A stretch of DNA of 64,000 bases from CAWICD01 sp052267165 (GCA_052267165.1 JBKQHO010000059.1:1-64000); one strand, 5' to 3'; positions 29,067 through 38,196 are shown, counted from the stretch's first letter. Notes: generated by a model from the letters alone, not told the origin. Made by a program: numbers and translations.

Positions 29067-31802
29067 CTAACTTGGCGGTTGGGCTTTCGACGAGGTCGTC
29101 TCGTCGAGCAGATACACGATCGACTCGTACGTGAACGGCAGCTGATCGCTGAGCACGATCTCGCAGGTCTTGGCAAACGAGTACGCGCCGGAGAACGTGC
29201 GGCCCGCGAGCTCCGCAGCTTCGTCGCGCAGCGCGGAAGCGGGCCCCTCGGGATAACGGAAGCCGCGATCGCCGCCGGCACCGCAGCAGCCTCCGCTCGC
29301 CGGCGTGTAGCTCTCCTTGGCACAGGCTTTGCCGAGCGCCTCGATCGTCGCGTCGAGCCCGAGCTGCTTACAGGCGCAGGTCGGGTGCATGACGACCGAC
29401 TCCTTGGGGTGCGTGACGTCGAGCCGCGGCAGCGCCTCGATCAGCAGCCACTCGGCGATGTCCAGGATCTTCAGCTTCCCGTAGTTGGCCTGATTCTCGG
29501 GCGTGAGCAGCGGCGCTTTGCCGGCCCACATCTCGTTCTCCATCTCGTGCAGCAAGGTCCGCGTGCAGGAGGTGACGTCGCACATGATCGGCAAACGCCC
29601 GCCGTCCGACCAGCGGTACATCGCGGCGACCACGCGGTTCACCATGATCTTCTGCGCTTCGGGGAAGCCCAAGTGTGCGAACATCTGCGAGCAGCACAAG
29701 CCCTTTGCGTCTTTGGGCAGGTACATCGAGAGACCGGCTCGCTTGGCGACGCGCAACACGGTCTCCATCACGCCGTCCTTGCCGGTCGTCGACGAACCCA
29801 GCATGCGCGTTATGCAGGCCGGGAAGTAGACGACGTCGGCGCCGTCGGGACCGGTGGAGGGACGCGCAGGGGCGGGGCCCATGTTGCGCGACCAGCGCGG
29901 CAGCGCGGGCAGCACGCGACGGAGCGCGTCGGTGATCCAGGGCATCGTGCCGCTGCCGGTCACCTTGCCGACGGCCGTTCCGCCGTGCATTGCCAGCCGA
30001 GCCGCCTCTTCGATCAGCGAGAACCGCTCCGCCGCCGCTGCCATCAAGGCGCGGGCCGCTTTGGGTGAGGCCTCGCTGCGGTCGTAGTCGGTGAGATAGG
30101 CCGTGCTGATGCCGACGGGACACACGATGCCGCACATCCCGTCGGCGACGCACGTCTCGCGCCCCTCGAAGACGTACTGCTTGCCGAGCGTTTGCGCGCG
30201 CGCGTGCTCGCCGGCCTTCTCGAGCGAAAGGCGCACGCGATGCGCTTGAATGCGCTGGCGCGGCGTCAGCGTGCTATAGCGCGTCGGGCAGACCCACTCG
30301 CAGAAGCCGCATTCGATGCAGCGGTCGGTGGTCGCATCGCCCAAGGTGGGCATGCCCTTGATGTGCTCGAGATGGACGTCAGGATCGTCGTTGATGAGCA
30401 CGCCCGGGTTCATCAGGTTCGCCGGATCTATCAGCGCTTTCAAGCGCCGCATCAGGCCATAGGCCTGCGCGCCCCACTCGCGCTCGACGAACGGGGCCAT
30501 CGCGCGGCCCGTGCCGTGTTCGGCTTTTAGCGAGCCGTCGAATTCGAGAACGAGGGTGACGACGTCAGCCATGAAGGCGCCGAAGTGCGCCACCCGGGCA
30601 GCGTCGTCCATGTCGTCCGTGATCAAGAAGTGGATGTTGCCCACGCTGGCGTGGCCGAAGATCGCGCCCGCATAGTCGTATTTCTCGAAGAGCCCGTTGA
30701 GGCCGAGGATGAACGTGTCGAGGCTTTCGACCGGTACCGCCACGTCTTCGAGGATGACGGTCGTGCCCGGCTTGCGCGCGCCGCCGACGCTGGCGAAGAT
30801 CCCGTCGCGGACGGTCCACAAGAGCGCATGCTCTTTCACCGAGGTGGTAAACGGCAAGTGGTGCAGTAACGAAAGGCCCGAGATGACCGCGCCGGCCTCG
30901 GCCTGCTGCGCCGCGAGTTCGTCGAGCGTCGGGCCCTGATAATCGACCAGCAAGGCGGCGGCGCCGTCGGGCAGGCTTTCGAGGATCGCGGGAACGCCCG
31001 GCCGTCCGATGACCGAACGAAGCGAAGCGATGTCCATCATCTCGATGGCGACCGCGCCGCTCGCAGCCAGGGCGGGGACCGCTGCCGCGGCGTCGACGAC
31101 GCCATGGAAGAACAGCAGCGTGCTCGATTGGTGCGCGGCCAAAGGGATCGTGAAAAGCTCGGCCGAGGCGATGTAGCCCAGCGTGCCTTCCGAGCCGATC
31201 ATGAGGTGCGACAGGATGTCGAGCGGCTCGTCGTAGTCGAGAAACGAGTTCAAGCCGTAGCCGCACACGTTCTTGATCAAGTACTTGCGCCGGATCTTCG
31301 CGCAGAGCTCCGCGTTCGCGCGAACCTCGTCGCGCAGTGCCGCGAGGCCGTCATGGATTCCAGGGTCGGCCGTGGCAAAGCGCGCGCGGTCCTCGGGCTG
31401 GGACGTGTCGTACCGGTGCCCGTTCGGCAGCACGAAGTCGAGCGAGGCGAGCGTATTGAACGCGTTGTGCTTCGTGCCGGCTTGTTTACCACTGGCGTTG
31501 TTCGCCAGCACGCCGCCCATCATCGCGACTTGACTCGAAGCCGGATCCGGGCCGACCTTCTTGCCGAAAGGCTTCAAGTGCCCGTTGAGCTGCAAGACCG
31601 TCAGCCCGGGTTCAAACCAAACTTTCCGGCCGCCGTCTCGCAGCTCCCAGCCGCGGAAGTGGAAGCGCTGGTCGGCGATGACCCCGTCGCCGACGGTCTG
31701 CCCTGAAAGCGAGCTCCCGCCGGCGCGCAGCGTGACCGGGATGCCTTGCTCGCTGCCGATCCGCAGCAACGTTATGACGTCCGCGGCCGATGCGACCCGC
31801 AC
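29067..31802 (-). CDS. FAD/Fe-S oxidoreductase, D-lactate/glycolate dehydrogenase type
   Basis: Large fused flavoprotein of at least 911 residues. An FAD-binding type-4 domain (TLRAGGSSLSGQTVGDGVI and DPASSQVAMMGGVLANNASG) and an FAD-linked oxidase C-terminal domain with GHASVGNIHFLI are followed by ferredoxin-like cysteine clusters CIECGFCEWVCP and CVADGMCGIVCP, and two CCG domains (CCSQMF and GGCCGAGG). This is the Dld/GlcD-GlcF fusion architecture that oxidises D-lactate or glycolate. It could use lactate imported by lldP. The first usable start is GTG at 31802, but conserved sequence (IYRAVYGRDGSYFEYQPLAV) is encoded upstream in the same frame, which stays open to 32058 without ATG, GTG or TTG. 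The true 5' end is unresolved. Confidence 0.88.
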   Translation of the reverse strand: MRVASAADVITLLRIGSEQGIPVTLRAGGSSLSGQTVGDGVIADQRFHFRGWELRDGGRKVWFEPGLTVLQLNGHLKPFGKKVGPDPASSQVAMMGGVLANNASGKQAGTKHNAFNTLASLDFVLPNGHRYDTSQPEDRARFATADPGIHDGLAALRDEVRANAELCAKIRRKYLIKNVCGYGLNSFLDYDEPLDILSHLMIGSEGTLGYIASAELFTIPLAAHQSSTLLFFHGVVDAAAAVPALAASGAVAIEMMDIASLRSVIGRPGVPAILESLPDGAAALLVDYQGPTLDELAAQQAEAGAVISGLSLLHHLPFTTSVKEHALLWTVRDGIFASVGGARKPGTTVILEDVAVPVESLDTFILGLNGLFEKYDYAGAIFGHASVGNIHFLITDDMDDAARVAHFGAFMADVVTLVLEFDGSLKAEHGTGRAMAPFVEREWGAQAYGLMRRLKALIDPANLMNPGVLINDDPDVHLEHIKGMPTLGDATTDRCIECGFCEWVCPTRYSTLTPRQRIQAHRVRLSLEKAGEHARAQTLGKQYVFEGRETCVADGMCGIVCPVGISTAYLTDYDRSEASPKAARALMAAAAERFSLIEEAARLAMHGGTAVGKVTGSGTMPWITDALRRVLPALPRWSRNMGPAPARPSTGPDGADVVYFPACITRMLGSSTTGKDGVMETVLRVAKRAGLSMYLPKDAKGLCCSQMFAHLGFPEAQKIMVNRVVAAMYRWSDGGRLPIMCDVTSCTRTLLHEMENEMWAGKAPLLTPENQANYGKLKILDIAEWLLIEALPRLDVTHPKESVVMHPTCACKQLGLDATIEALGKACAKESYTPASGGCCGAGGDRGFRYPEGPASALRDEAAELAGRTFSGAYSFAKTCEIVLSDQLPFTYESIVYLLDETTSSKAQPPS

Positions 31803-32125
31803 GACGGCCAGCGGCTGGTATTCGAAATACGAGCCGTCGCGGCCGTAGACGGCGCGGTAGATCTCGTCGCACTTGACCGCGCCAGGCGGAAACGAGGACT
31901 CGAGGAGGCGCTTGAGCTGGGCCGCGTCCGGCGGCCTCGCGGCGCTCGCAGGAACGCCGGCCGCTGATTGCGAGCGGCTTACAGCCTCGTCACGTCCCCG
32001 TGGTTCGCTATCGACGATGTTCCCGATGCCCCAGCGAATACCAGACGCCCGGTTCGCTTACCTCGTGCCGGGCCTCCCGATCGGCATTCTCAGGCACTAA
32101 AGCGCCGGCGACTCGCTTGCTACAC

Positions 32126-32296
32126 CTATATGGAACGTTGCATGAGAGCGACTGCGAGCAGGTAGCGACGGCCCTCGCTCACCGCCATCTCCTTGCGCAC
32201 GAGATATCCCTCGGGGTGCTTGTCGAAAATGCGGTAGCCGGCGCGCAACGCCTCACCCAGACTCGAGAATGTCAGCAAGGTAACCTCCGGTCGCAC
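32126..32296 (-). CDS. Small hypothetical protein
   Basis: A 56-codon frame from GTG at 32296. The product, with LLTFSSLGEALRAGYRIFD, KHPEGYLVRKEMAV and EGRRYLLAVALMQRSI, has a balanced composition and a helix-strand pattern like short single-domain proteins, unlike the Arg-rich shadow frames nearby. The frame is open further upstream but without protein-like content. No family is recognised and the ribosome site is weak. It lies between the FAD/Fe-S oxidoreductase and the Ldh-family gene on the same strand. Confidence 0.4.
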   Translation of the reverse strand: MRPEVTLLTFSSLGEALRAGYRIFDKHPEGYLVRKEMAVSEGRRYLLAVALMQRSI

Positions 32297-32483
32297 GGAG
32301 CCGTCTTCATCACGAGCACCATCCGCGCCAGGTTCGGGATTCGTTCCCAAAGAAAAGCGAGCGCGCAACACGCTTGTAAGCGGGCCGTCCGTACTATTAT
32401 ACCAGCGCCGCGTCGCGGAGATGCCGCTCGACGGGAAAGAAACCTTGACCTTCGCGAGCAGGTACGCTGCTTCGGGCGCCGGT

Positions 32484-33587
32484 TCAGCCGGAAGACGAAA
32501 CCGTCGGAGGCGGCTCCAGCCCCAATTTTTGTGCGACGCTGTTGAGACTGGCGACGACGACCGGATCGAGCGGAACGCCTTCCGCGAGGTGAGCGCGCGT
32601 CTTGAGCGCTTCGATCTCGCCGGCGGTGTAGACGCGCTCGCAGCCCGGCGCGGGTTCGCTCGTGCGAAACTGTTCGAGCAACCTCGAGACGTCGCGCTTG
32701 AAGGGGGCCGCGTCGCGAAAGCCGTCGATTCGAAACGCGGCGAAGAAGTGGCTCGTGATGGCCGACCGCAGGCCGCCGCGCGGCGGCATGTCGGGGATGA
32801 GCACGCCGCCGCCGAGCACGCTGCACAGAATGTCTGAAAGCAGACCCAGGCCATAGCCTTTATGGCCGCCGCCCTCGACGCCGAAGCCGCCCAGCGGCAG
32901 GAGCGCGCCGGCCATGCCCGCATCGGGATCCGTCGTCGGCGCACCGTCGACGTCGATCGCCCAGCCCGGCCGGAGCGGCTTTCCCAAACGCTTGGCGATC
33001 TCGAGCTTCCCGAGCGCTACGGTCGTGGTCGCCATGTCGAGGACGAACGCATCGCCGTCCTCGGCTGGAACGGCATAGGCAAAGGGATTCGTGCCCTGCA
33101 TCAGCTTCCGGCCGTAGGTGGGTGCGGCGAGGCCCCACGAGTTCGTCGATGCGATGCCGATCATGTCGTTCTCGAGCGCGAGCATCGCATAGTATCCGGC
33201 GATGCCGAAATGATTCGAGTTGCGTACCGTCGCGACGCCCGTGCCGCTCGCCTTCGCTTTTGCCAGCGCGCCGCGCATCGCGCGCACCGAGACGGGATGA
33301 CCGAGGCCGTTTCCCGCGTCGATCGCGAGTTGGGTCGCGCTCTCGAACAGGATCCTTTCGGCCGGGCGCGCTTCCGTCGTCCCGTCGAGGATGCGGTCGA
33401 CGTAGTACTTTTCGAGGCGCGCGACGCCGTGCGACTCGATACCGCGGACGTCCGAAGCGACGAGCACGTCGGCGGCCAGCCCTGCGTCGTCAGCGGAGGC
33501 GCCGACGGCTTGGAGCGCGCGCGCCACGAATCCGCGCAGTTCCCTCGCGTCGAAACGCGTGCGATTGAGCTCGGACTGAGCGGACAT
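32484..33587 (-). CDS. Malate/L-lactate dehydrogenase (Ldh2 family)
   Basis: 367 residues, Ldh family (malate, L-sulfolactate, ureidoglycolate dehydrogenases), NAD(P)-dependent cytoplasmic enzymes unrelated to classical MDH. Visible family blocks are ESHGVARLEKYY with the active-site His, NGLGHPVSVRAM, VATVRNSNHFGIAGYYAMLA, APTYGRKLMQGTNPFAYAVP, FVLDMATTTVALGKLEIA and the Gly-rich GGGHKGYGLGLLSDIL. Length is normal. It follows the FAD/Fe-S oxidoreductase on the same strand across a gap of about 400 bases, so joint handling of 2-hydroxyacids is possible but not proven. Confidence 0.93.
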   Translation of the reverse strand: MSAQSELNRTRFDARELRGFVARALQAVGASADDAGLAADVLVASDVRGIESHGVARLEKYYVDRILDGTTEARPAERILFESATQLAIDAGNGLGHPVSVRAMRGALAKAKASGTGVATVRNSNHFGIAGYYAMLALENDMIGIASTNSWGLAAPTYGRKLMQGTNPFAYAVPAEDGDAFVLDMATTTVALGKLEIAKRLGKPLRPGWAIDVDGAPTTDPDAGMAGALLPLGGFGVEGGGHKGYGLGLLSDILCSVLGGGVLIPDMPPRGGLRSAITSHFFAAFRIDGFRDAAPFKRDVSRLLEQFRTSEPAPGCERVYTAGEIEALKTRAHLAEGVPLDPVVVASLNSVAQKLGLEPPPTVSSSG

Positions 33588-33644
33588 TTTCGGCGGCTTC
33601 GACGCAGCGGCGCCCGTTCCGGCCGAGGTGTCTACGCAGGGCTC

Positions 33645-34175
33645 CTAATCGACCCGCCTCAGGCCGGACCGGTAGCGACGCCAGCGCGCTACGTAAAGGC
33701 CCGCCACCTTCGCGAGGGCGACCACTCCCGCTTCGTCGATCTCGCCGACGACCTTGCCCGGCGCACCCTTCACCAAGCTGTTGTCCGGAATGACCTTGTT
33801 CTCGGTGAGCAGCGCGTTCGCGCCGATCAGGCAGTTGCGGCCTATGCGCACGCCGTTGAGAATCGTCGAGCCCATGCCGACGAGCGAGTTTTCGCCGACG
33901 GTGCACCCGTGCAAGATCGACTGGTGGCCGATCGTACAGCGCGCACCGATCGAGATCGGGAAGCCCGGATCGACGTGAAAGACGCAGTTGTCCTGCACGT
34001 TGCTGCCGGCACCAAGGGTGATGGGCTCGTCGTCGGCGCGCAGCACCGCGCCGAACCAAACGGCGGCGTCGCGTTCGAGGCGCACGTCTCCGATCAGCAC
34101 CGCGTCCGGCGCAACCCAATACGCCTCGTCGGCAGGCAAGACCGGTGCGACGCAGTCGAGCGAAAAGATCGGCAT
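33645..34175 (-). CDS. Gamma-type carbonic anhydrase family protein
   Basis: 176-residue left-handed beta-helix protein with hexapeptide repeats. Metal His residues are in NCVFHVDPG and in CTIGHQSILHGCTVG, the two-His pattern of gamma carbonic anhydrases. The catalytic-loop region is shorter than in Cam, as in the CamH/YrdA-type subgroup, so activity may be low. The last repeats are VRIGRNCLIGANALLT and a C-terminal helix. ATG at 34175. It lies 57 bases upstream of the Ldh-family gene on the same strand and may be cotranscribed with it. Confidence 0.93.
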   Translation of the reverse strand: MPIFSLDCVAPVLPADEAYWVAPDAVLIGDVRLERDAAVWFGAVLRADDEPITLGAGSNVQDNCVFHVDPGFPISIGARCTIGHQSILHGCTVGENSLVGMGSTILNGVRIGRNCLIGANALLTENKVIPDNSLVKGAPGKVVGEIDEAGVVALAKVAGLYVARWRRYRSGLRRVD

Positions 34176-34295
34176 GACTTCTCTCCTCCAGTGTGCGCCG
34201 CTGCGAAACTGCTTCTGTGCGCCGCGGGCCGAGACACCGAGCGACCGTCGAGTGGCCCACTGCGCACCTCAACCCGGCGTTTCGGGCTCCTCATC

Positions 34296-35772
34296 CGCGG
34301 CAATCGGCTGTTCTACTTGCGATTGACGCCGCCGCAAGCCCAGCCGCAACTCGTCGAGCGAGAAGGCTTGCACGGAGTCGAGCGCGTGCTCTTCGATCCG
34401 CAGAGCATGGCGCAAAGCGGCCCCCCCGTCGATCGAGTCGGTGTTCGTCTCCCTCGACGGCTCCAAGGTCGCGTTCACGACGCAGCCGGGAGGCTCGGAG
34501 AACGAGACGATGCATGTCGTCGACGTCGCGAGCGCAAGGCTGCTGCCCGATACGATCGGGCACGTCGGCGAAGGCACGAGCCCGACCGCGCTCGCCTGGG
34601 ACGCCGACGGCAAGGGCTTCGTTCACACGCAATTCTCGCGCGATCCCGCCGGAACGTACGCGACCTCGTCGACCCTGCTCTATCACCACGAGCTGGGCAG
34701 CGATCCCTCGAACGACGCGTACGTGTTCGGCAAGGGCCGCTCGCCACGTTCCGAATACACGTTGCAGCGTTCGCACGACGGCCGCGTGCTGGCCGTCACG
34801 GCTGCGGACGGCGCCGGGGTGCATGCCGCGCTGCTATTGCGCGACGCGAACGGGCCGCTTCGCCAAGTCGCGGTTGCCGCCGACGGCATCGGCAACACCG
34901 CAGATCCCGGCGGAGCGTTCGTCGGCGACGCATTCTATGCGATTTCGACGAAGCGCGACTCGCGCCCGCCGGCTTCTCCAGAGTGCTCGTGCGCCGCGTC
35001 TTCGTGCGTCGCTCGACGGCAAGGTCAAGATCCCGCTGGAGATCTTCGCCCTGCCCGGTATCGCCCGCAGCGGCAAGGCACCCACGCTGCTCACGGCCTA
35101 CGGCGCGTACTGCATCATCTCGCGCCCGTTCTTTTACGGCCCGAACCTAGCGTGGCTCGAGCGGGGCGGCGTCTTCGCGCAGGCGATGATTCGCGGCGGC
35201 GGCGAGTACGGCGAGGCCTGGCACCTCGCGGCGCGCTTGGCGACGAAGACCGTGTCGAGCGATGATCTCGCGGCCTGCGCGAACTGGCTCGCGAACAACG
35301 GCTACGGCCATGCGCAACACCTCGGCATCTTCGGCGGAAGCGCGGGCGGATTTCTTATTGGCTTGGCGCTGACGCGGAATCCTGACCGCTATCGAGCCGT
35401 CGTCGCGCAAGTGGGCTTCTACGACCTGCTGCGCGAGGAGCGCACGCCCAACGGCGCGTTCAATACGCCCGAATTCGGCAGCTGAAGGACCCCGCGCAGT
35501 TCGCTTGGATGCTCGAGCAATCGCCCTACCAGAACGTCGTCAAGGGACGCGTGTATCCCGCGGTGCTCATGACGACCGGTGAGAACGACCCGCGCGTCGA
35601 GCCGTACAGTTCACGCAAGATGATCGCGAAGCTCCAAGCCGATTCGTCCTCGCCGTATCCATTGTTGCTGCTGCAGAAAACGGGCCAAGGCCACGGCATC
35701 GGCGACTCGTTCGAACAGCAGGTCCGGGAAGAGTCGCAGATTCTCACGTTCTTCGACAGCCAGCTTCGCTGA
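34296..35772 (+). pseudogene. Prolyl oligopeptidase (S9A), broken
   Basis: A serine peptidase gene spread over at least four reading frames. The order is right: RNRLFYLRLTPPQAQPQL (propeller start), VSLDGSKVAFTTQPGG and SFTPTALAWD-like propeller blades to about 34980, then after a jump SLDGKVKIPLEIFALPG, LTAYGAYCIISRPFF and RGGGEYGEAWHLAA. The catalytic Ser is in FGGSAGGFL; a stop at 35485 follows. The last frame holds GENDPRVEPYSS with the Asp and GQGHGIGD with the His. The propeller is too short, so a deletion also occurred near 34990. All active-site residues survive, but no single product can be made unless these are sequencing errors. Confidence 0.85.
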
Positions 35773-35862
35773 CAGCGACGAACCTGCGGGCAGATACTGG
35801 GTCGGCGCTTGGACGCTCGATGACGTTACGAGCGAGTGCTGCGAAGGAATTCCGCGTAGCTC

Positions 35863-36210
35863 GTGACTACTCTCGCTGCCATGACCTACCACGAACATTC
35901 CGATTTGGCGCTGGTCGGGGATTTGAGCAAACTTGCTCCTACCGAATTCGCAGGTTTCGTCGAGCTCGACAAGATCGTCGGTCGAACCGACGGCGCGATT
36001 CCGCAGAAATACCGCGAGCTCATGGCGCTTGCCGTCGCGTTCACCACGCAGTGCCCCTACTGCTTGGACGTTCATACGGCGAACGCGAAAAAGGCCGGCG
36101 CAACGCGCGCAGAGGTCGCCGAAGCGGCCTTTATCGCGGCCGCCCTGCGTGCCGGCGCAGCCGTGACGCACGGTACGCTTGCGCTGAAGCTTTTCGACGC
36201 CGCGAAATAA
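35863..36210 (+). CDS. Carboxymuconolactone decarboxylase/AhpD-like protein
   Basis: 115-residue helical protein of the AhpD superfamily. The redox pair is in CPYCLDVH (Cys-x-x-Cys-x-x-x-His), preceded by KYRELMALAVAFTTQ and followed by AGATRAEVAEAAFIAAALRAG. Such proteins act as thiol peroxidase partners or peroxidases. GTG at 35863 is the first start; an ATG at 35881 (MTYHEHSD) is an alternative. It is convergent with the PadR gene. Confidence 0.92.
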   Translation: MTTLAAMTYHEHSDLALVGDLSKLAPTEFAGFVELDKIVGRTDGAIPQKYRELMALAVAFTTQCPYCLDVHTANAKKAGATRAEVAEAAFIAAALRAGAAVTHGTLALKLFDAAK

Positions 36211-36256
36211 GGGGGCGCCACCCCCCGAAGCCGCGGCCTGAGGCGACGGGAGAGCG

Positions 36257-36814
36257 CTATAGCAAACCCTCTCGCTCGAGGCTTGCGAACCATTCGAGCA
36301 CGGCTTCCTCGTACATGAGACCGAAGCGGGCCGTGCGCGCCGCCATGGCCCGGTCGACATCGCCGCCCTGGAGAAATGCGAGCACCTTGCGGTATTCCTC
36401 ACGGCGGTTTTCGTGGCGGGCGCGGTGGTCGCGCAGGATGCGAGCGAGCTCGGGCACCGGCAGCCGGTCTCCGAAGAATACCGTCAGCAGCAGGGGAAAG
36501 CGGATGAGCTCGTCCGCGGGCATCTTCGCGATCCACGCGTCGAAGGCGGCACGTCCCGTCGCAGTGCGCGTGAACGGGCGGCGTTCGCGCCGGCCCGCCT
36601 TGCCGGCCCGCACCAAACCAGCCTCTTCGAGCGCGCGCAGCTCACGGTAGATCTGACTGCGCGTCACGTTCCAAAAGTAGCCAATGGATTTCTCGATCAG
36701 CGAAGCTAGATCGTAACCCGAACGCGGTCCCTCAGCCAGATAGCCGAGCAGCGACGCCGCTGTCGCATTGAGCTCGAGCGAATCTGGCGCCTTGACATCG
36801 GCGCCTCCAGGCAC
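36257..36814 (-). CDS. PadR family transcriptional regulator
   Basis: DNA-binding regulator of about 185 residues. The N-terminal winged helix reads LLGYLAEGPRSGYDL, SIGYFWNVTRSQIYRELRAL and EEAGLVRAG, the PadR recognition region. A C-terminal dimerisation domain follows with REEYRKVLAFLQ. GTG at 36814 is preceded at seven bases by GGAGG; the frame is also open to a GTG at 36835. It is divergent from the DUF4188 gene across about 75 bases, so it probably represses that gene. PadR proteins often respond to phenolic or toxic compounds; the ligand here is unknown. Confidence 0.92.
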   Translation of the reverse strand: MPGGADVKAPDSLELNATAASLLGYLAEGPRSGYDLASLIEKSIGYFWNVTRSQIYRELRALEEAGLVRAGKAGRRERRPFTRTATGRAAFDAWIAKMPADELIRFPLLLTVFFGDRLPVPELARILRDHRARHENRREEYRKVLAFLQGGDVDRAMAARTARFGLMYEEAVLEWFASLEREGLL

Positions 36815-36890
36815 TAGACTGCCTCCATAGTCCACATTGTATTAAAGTAAGGTATCGAAGCTTCTCCATCCTGCCCGTGAGGTATCTTGC

Positions 36891-37421
36891 ATGGCCGTCG
36901 AGCGCCGTACCGTGGACCTTTCGCAGTATCCGGACCTCGTCATCATCTACTTGGGCATGCGCGTCAACGCGCTGGCAGGCCTCCGCACCCTGCTCGGGAT
37001 GGGACCCAAAATCCAAAACTCAGCGAATGAGAAGCCCGACGGCTTGCTCTCGCACGAGTTCTTTCTCTATAGCCTTCTCCCACCGCACCTCATGATGCGT
37101 CAATATTGGCGGGACTATGAGTCGCTCGAGCGGTTCACGCGCTCGGAGCCGCACCGCGCCTGGTGGAAGACGTTCCTCAAGAACTCCGGCGGCACGGGCT
37201 TCTGGCACGAGACGTACGGAATGCAAGGCGGCGTCGAAGCGATCTTCGACGACATCGGCGACGACATCGGCGACGACATCGGCCTCCTACGCTTCGCCAA
37301 AGCGGTGCCGGCAAAAGGCACCATGTTCGGGGCACGGCGCCGCCTGCTCGCGACGGGCCACGGCGGCGCGATGATGCGCGATGAGGAACCGGCACCCGCC
37401 GTCGAAGAGGCGCTGCTCTAA
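36891..37421 (+). CDS. DUF4188 domain protein with DDIG repeat insertion
   Basis: 176 residues matching DUF4188, a ferredoxin-like family related to antibiotic-type monooxygenases: LSQYPDLVIIYLGMRVNAL, LLSHEFFLYSLLPPHLMM and QYWRDYESLERFTRSEPHRAWW. ATG at 36891 follows GAGGT at seven bases. A perfect 12-bp repeat occurs three times at 37248-37283, inserting DDIGDDIGDDIG in the protein where a single turn is expected. It is divergent from padR. Confidence 0.88.
   Translation: MAVERRTVDLSQYPDLVIIYLGMRVNALAGLRTLLGMGPKIQNSANEKPDGLLSHEFFLYSLLPPHLMMRQYWRDYESLERFTRSEPHRAWWKTFLKNSGGTGFWHETYGMQGGVEAIFDDIGDDIGDDIGLLRFAKAVPAKGTMFGARRRLLATGHGGAMMRDEEPAPAVEEALL
37248..37283 (+). repeat. 12-bp tandem repeat, three units
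   Basis: GACGACATCGGC repeats three times with no mismatch inside the DUF4188 gene. The unit is a multiple of three, so the frame is kept and the copy number could change by slippage. Confidence 0.9.
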
Positions 37422-37426
37422 GGGCC

Positions 37427-37543
37427 TCAGCCCAAGAGTTGGTCGGGCGTGATCGGCAGTTCGCGGATGCGTTTGCCGGTCGCGTTGAAGACCGCATTGG
37501 CGACGGCCGCCGCGCCGCCGACGATGGGCCGGAGCTTGTCGCT
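37427..37543 (-). pseudogene. Molybdopterin dehydrogenase C-terminal fragment
   Basis: Reads AAAVANAVFNATGKRIRELP then ITPDQLLG and stop, the typical last residues of the large molybdopterin-binding subunit of xanthine/aldehyde/isoquinoline dehydrogenases. Everything upstream is missing: the homology ends where a palindrome and a TnpB C-terminal remnant begin. The host gene was therefore truncated at this element boundary. Confidence 0.7.
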
Positions 37544-37566
37544 AGAATCATGCTGCGCATGATTCT
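37544..37566. repeat. Perfect palindrome at TnpB remnant end
   Basis: AGAATCATG and CATGATTCT, separated by five bases, form a 9-bp perfect inverted repeat. It overlaps the 3' end of TnpB remnant C and touches the broken dehydrogenase tail. IS200/IS605 elements carry subterminal hairpins near the right end that their TnpA recognises, so this may be the right-end hairpin of the lost element. Confidence 0.6.
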
Positions 37567-37740
37567 GCAACTATGGGCGCGTTGACAAGCGCCCGAGACC
37601 GGATATTCTTGGCTGCGTTAACGTCGGCGTTAGCGGCATGACCGCAAGAACCAGCGGCCGTCCTTACGGCGCACGAGGTCGCACTGGCCCTTAGCGCCAG
37701 TAAACCGCTCGCGCTGGAACTTGCCCATGACATACGGTGC
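37548..37740 (-). pseudogene. TnpB-type nuclease remnant C (C-terminal part)
   Basis: The frame ends with SCGHAANADVNAAKNIRSRA. CGH-x-x-N-ADVNAAKNI is the hallmark of the zinc finger and third RuvC motif (DxNAAxNI) of TnpB. A neighbouring frame holds MGKFQRERFTGAKGQCDL, the segment before the zinc finger, so a frameshift separates the two. Nothing upstream of the zinc finger is left. Together with the palindrome it marks a third TnpB-element insertion. Confidence 0.7.
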
Positions 37741-37836
37741 TTCGCGCCCAGGGTTTCGCGCACAGTACGGTCTGCGCATGAAGAAGGTGCGAAGGGCCCT
37801 GAAGGGCCGGCCGGGCGGGCAGCAAAGCAGACACGC

Positions 37837-38149
37837 GTGATCCTCGGCCCGATCCTCGTCGTGCTCGGAATTCCGCTGCTGCTCGGAATCGTCAAGCCGA
37901 ACCGGTTTTACGGGTTTCGCACCGGGGCCACCCTGCGCGACGACCGCAAATGGTACCAGGCGAACGTCTTCAGCGGCGGAGCGCTCGTGCTGTGCGGCCT
38001 GGCGATCTCCATCCTGTCCTTGCTGCTGGCGCCCTTGTCGCACGGCGCGCTCGCCTACGGCGACTACAAGCTCCTCCAGGGCAGCGTCCCAGGTCGGCCC
38101 CTTGCTGCTCATGCTGGTCGCGCATTTCGTATACAACAAGCTACACTGA
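37837..38149 (+). pseudogene. SdpI-like membrane protein, frameshifted
   Basis: From GTG at 37837 the frame reads LGPILVVLGIPLLLGIVKPN, RFYGFRTGATLRDDRKWYQAN and LVLCGLAISILSLLLAPL, the SdpI/YhfL pattern of a small multi-pass membrane protein (KPN-x-x-Y-GFRT, then W-x-x-AN). Near 38095 the frame is lost; the natural end VGPLLLMLVAHFVYNKLH and its stop at 38149 lie in another frame. One base indel would restore a protein of about 104 residues. It could be a pseudogene or a sequencing error. Confidence 0.6.
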
Positions 38150-38196
38150 AGCGCTGGCGAACAACTTTTCGTAAAGAGGCGCGAACGAAGCCGGCG

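Noticed and set aside
32862..35150. Open frame of about 762 codons on the plus strand
   Set aside because: It runs antisense to the Ldh-family and carbonic anhydrase genes. Only the short end near 34300 is real, as part of the broken prolyl oligopeptidase.
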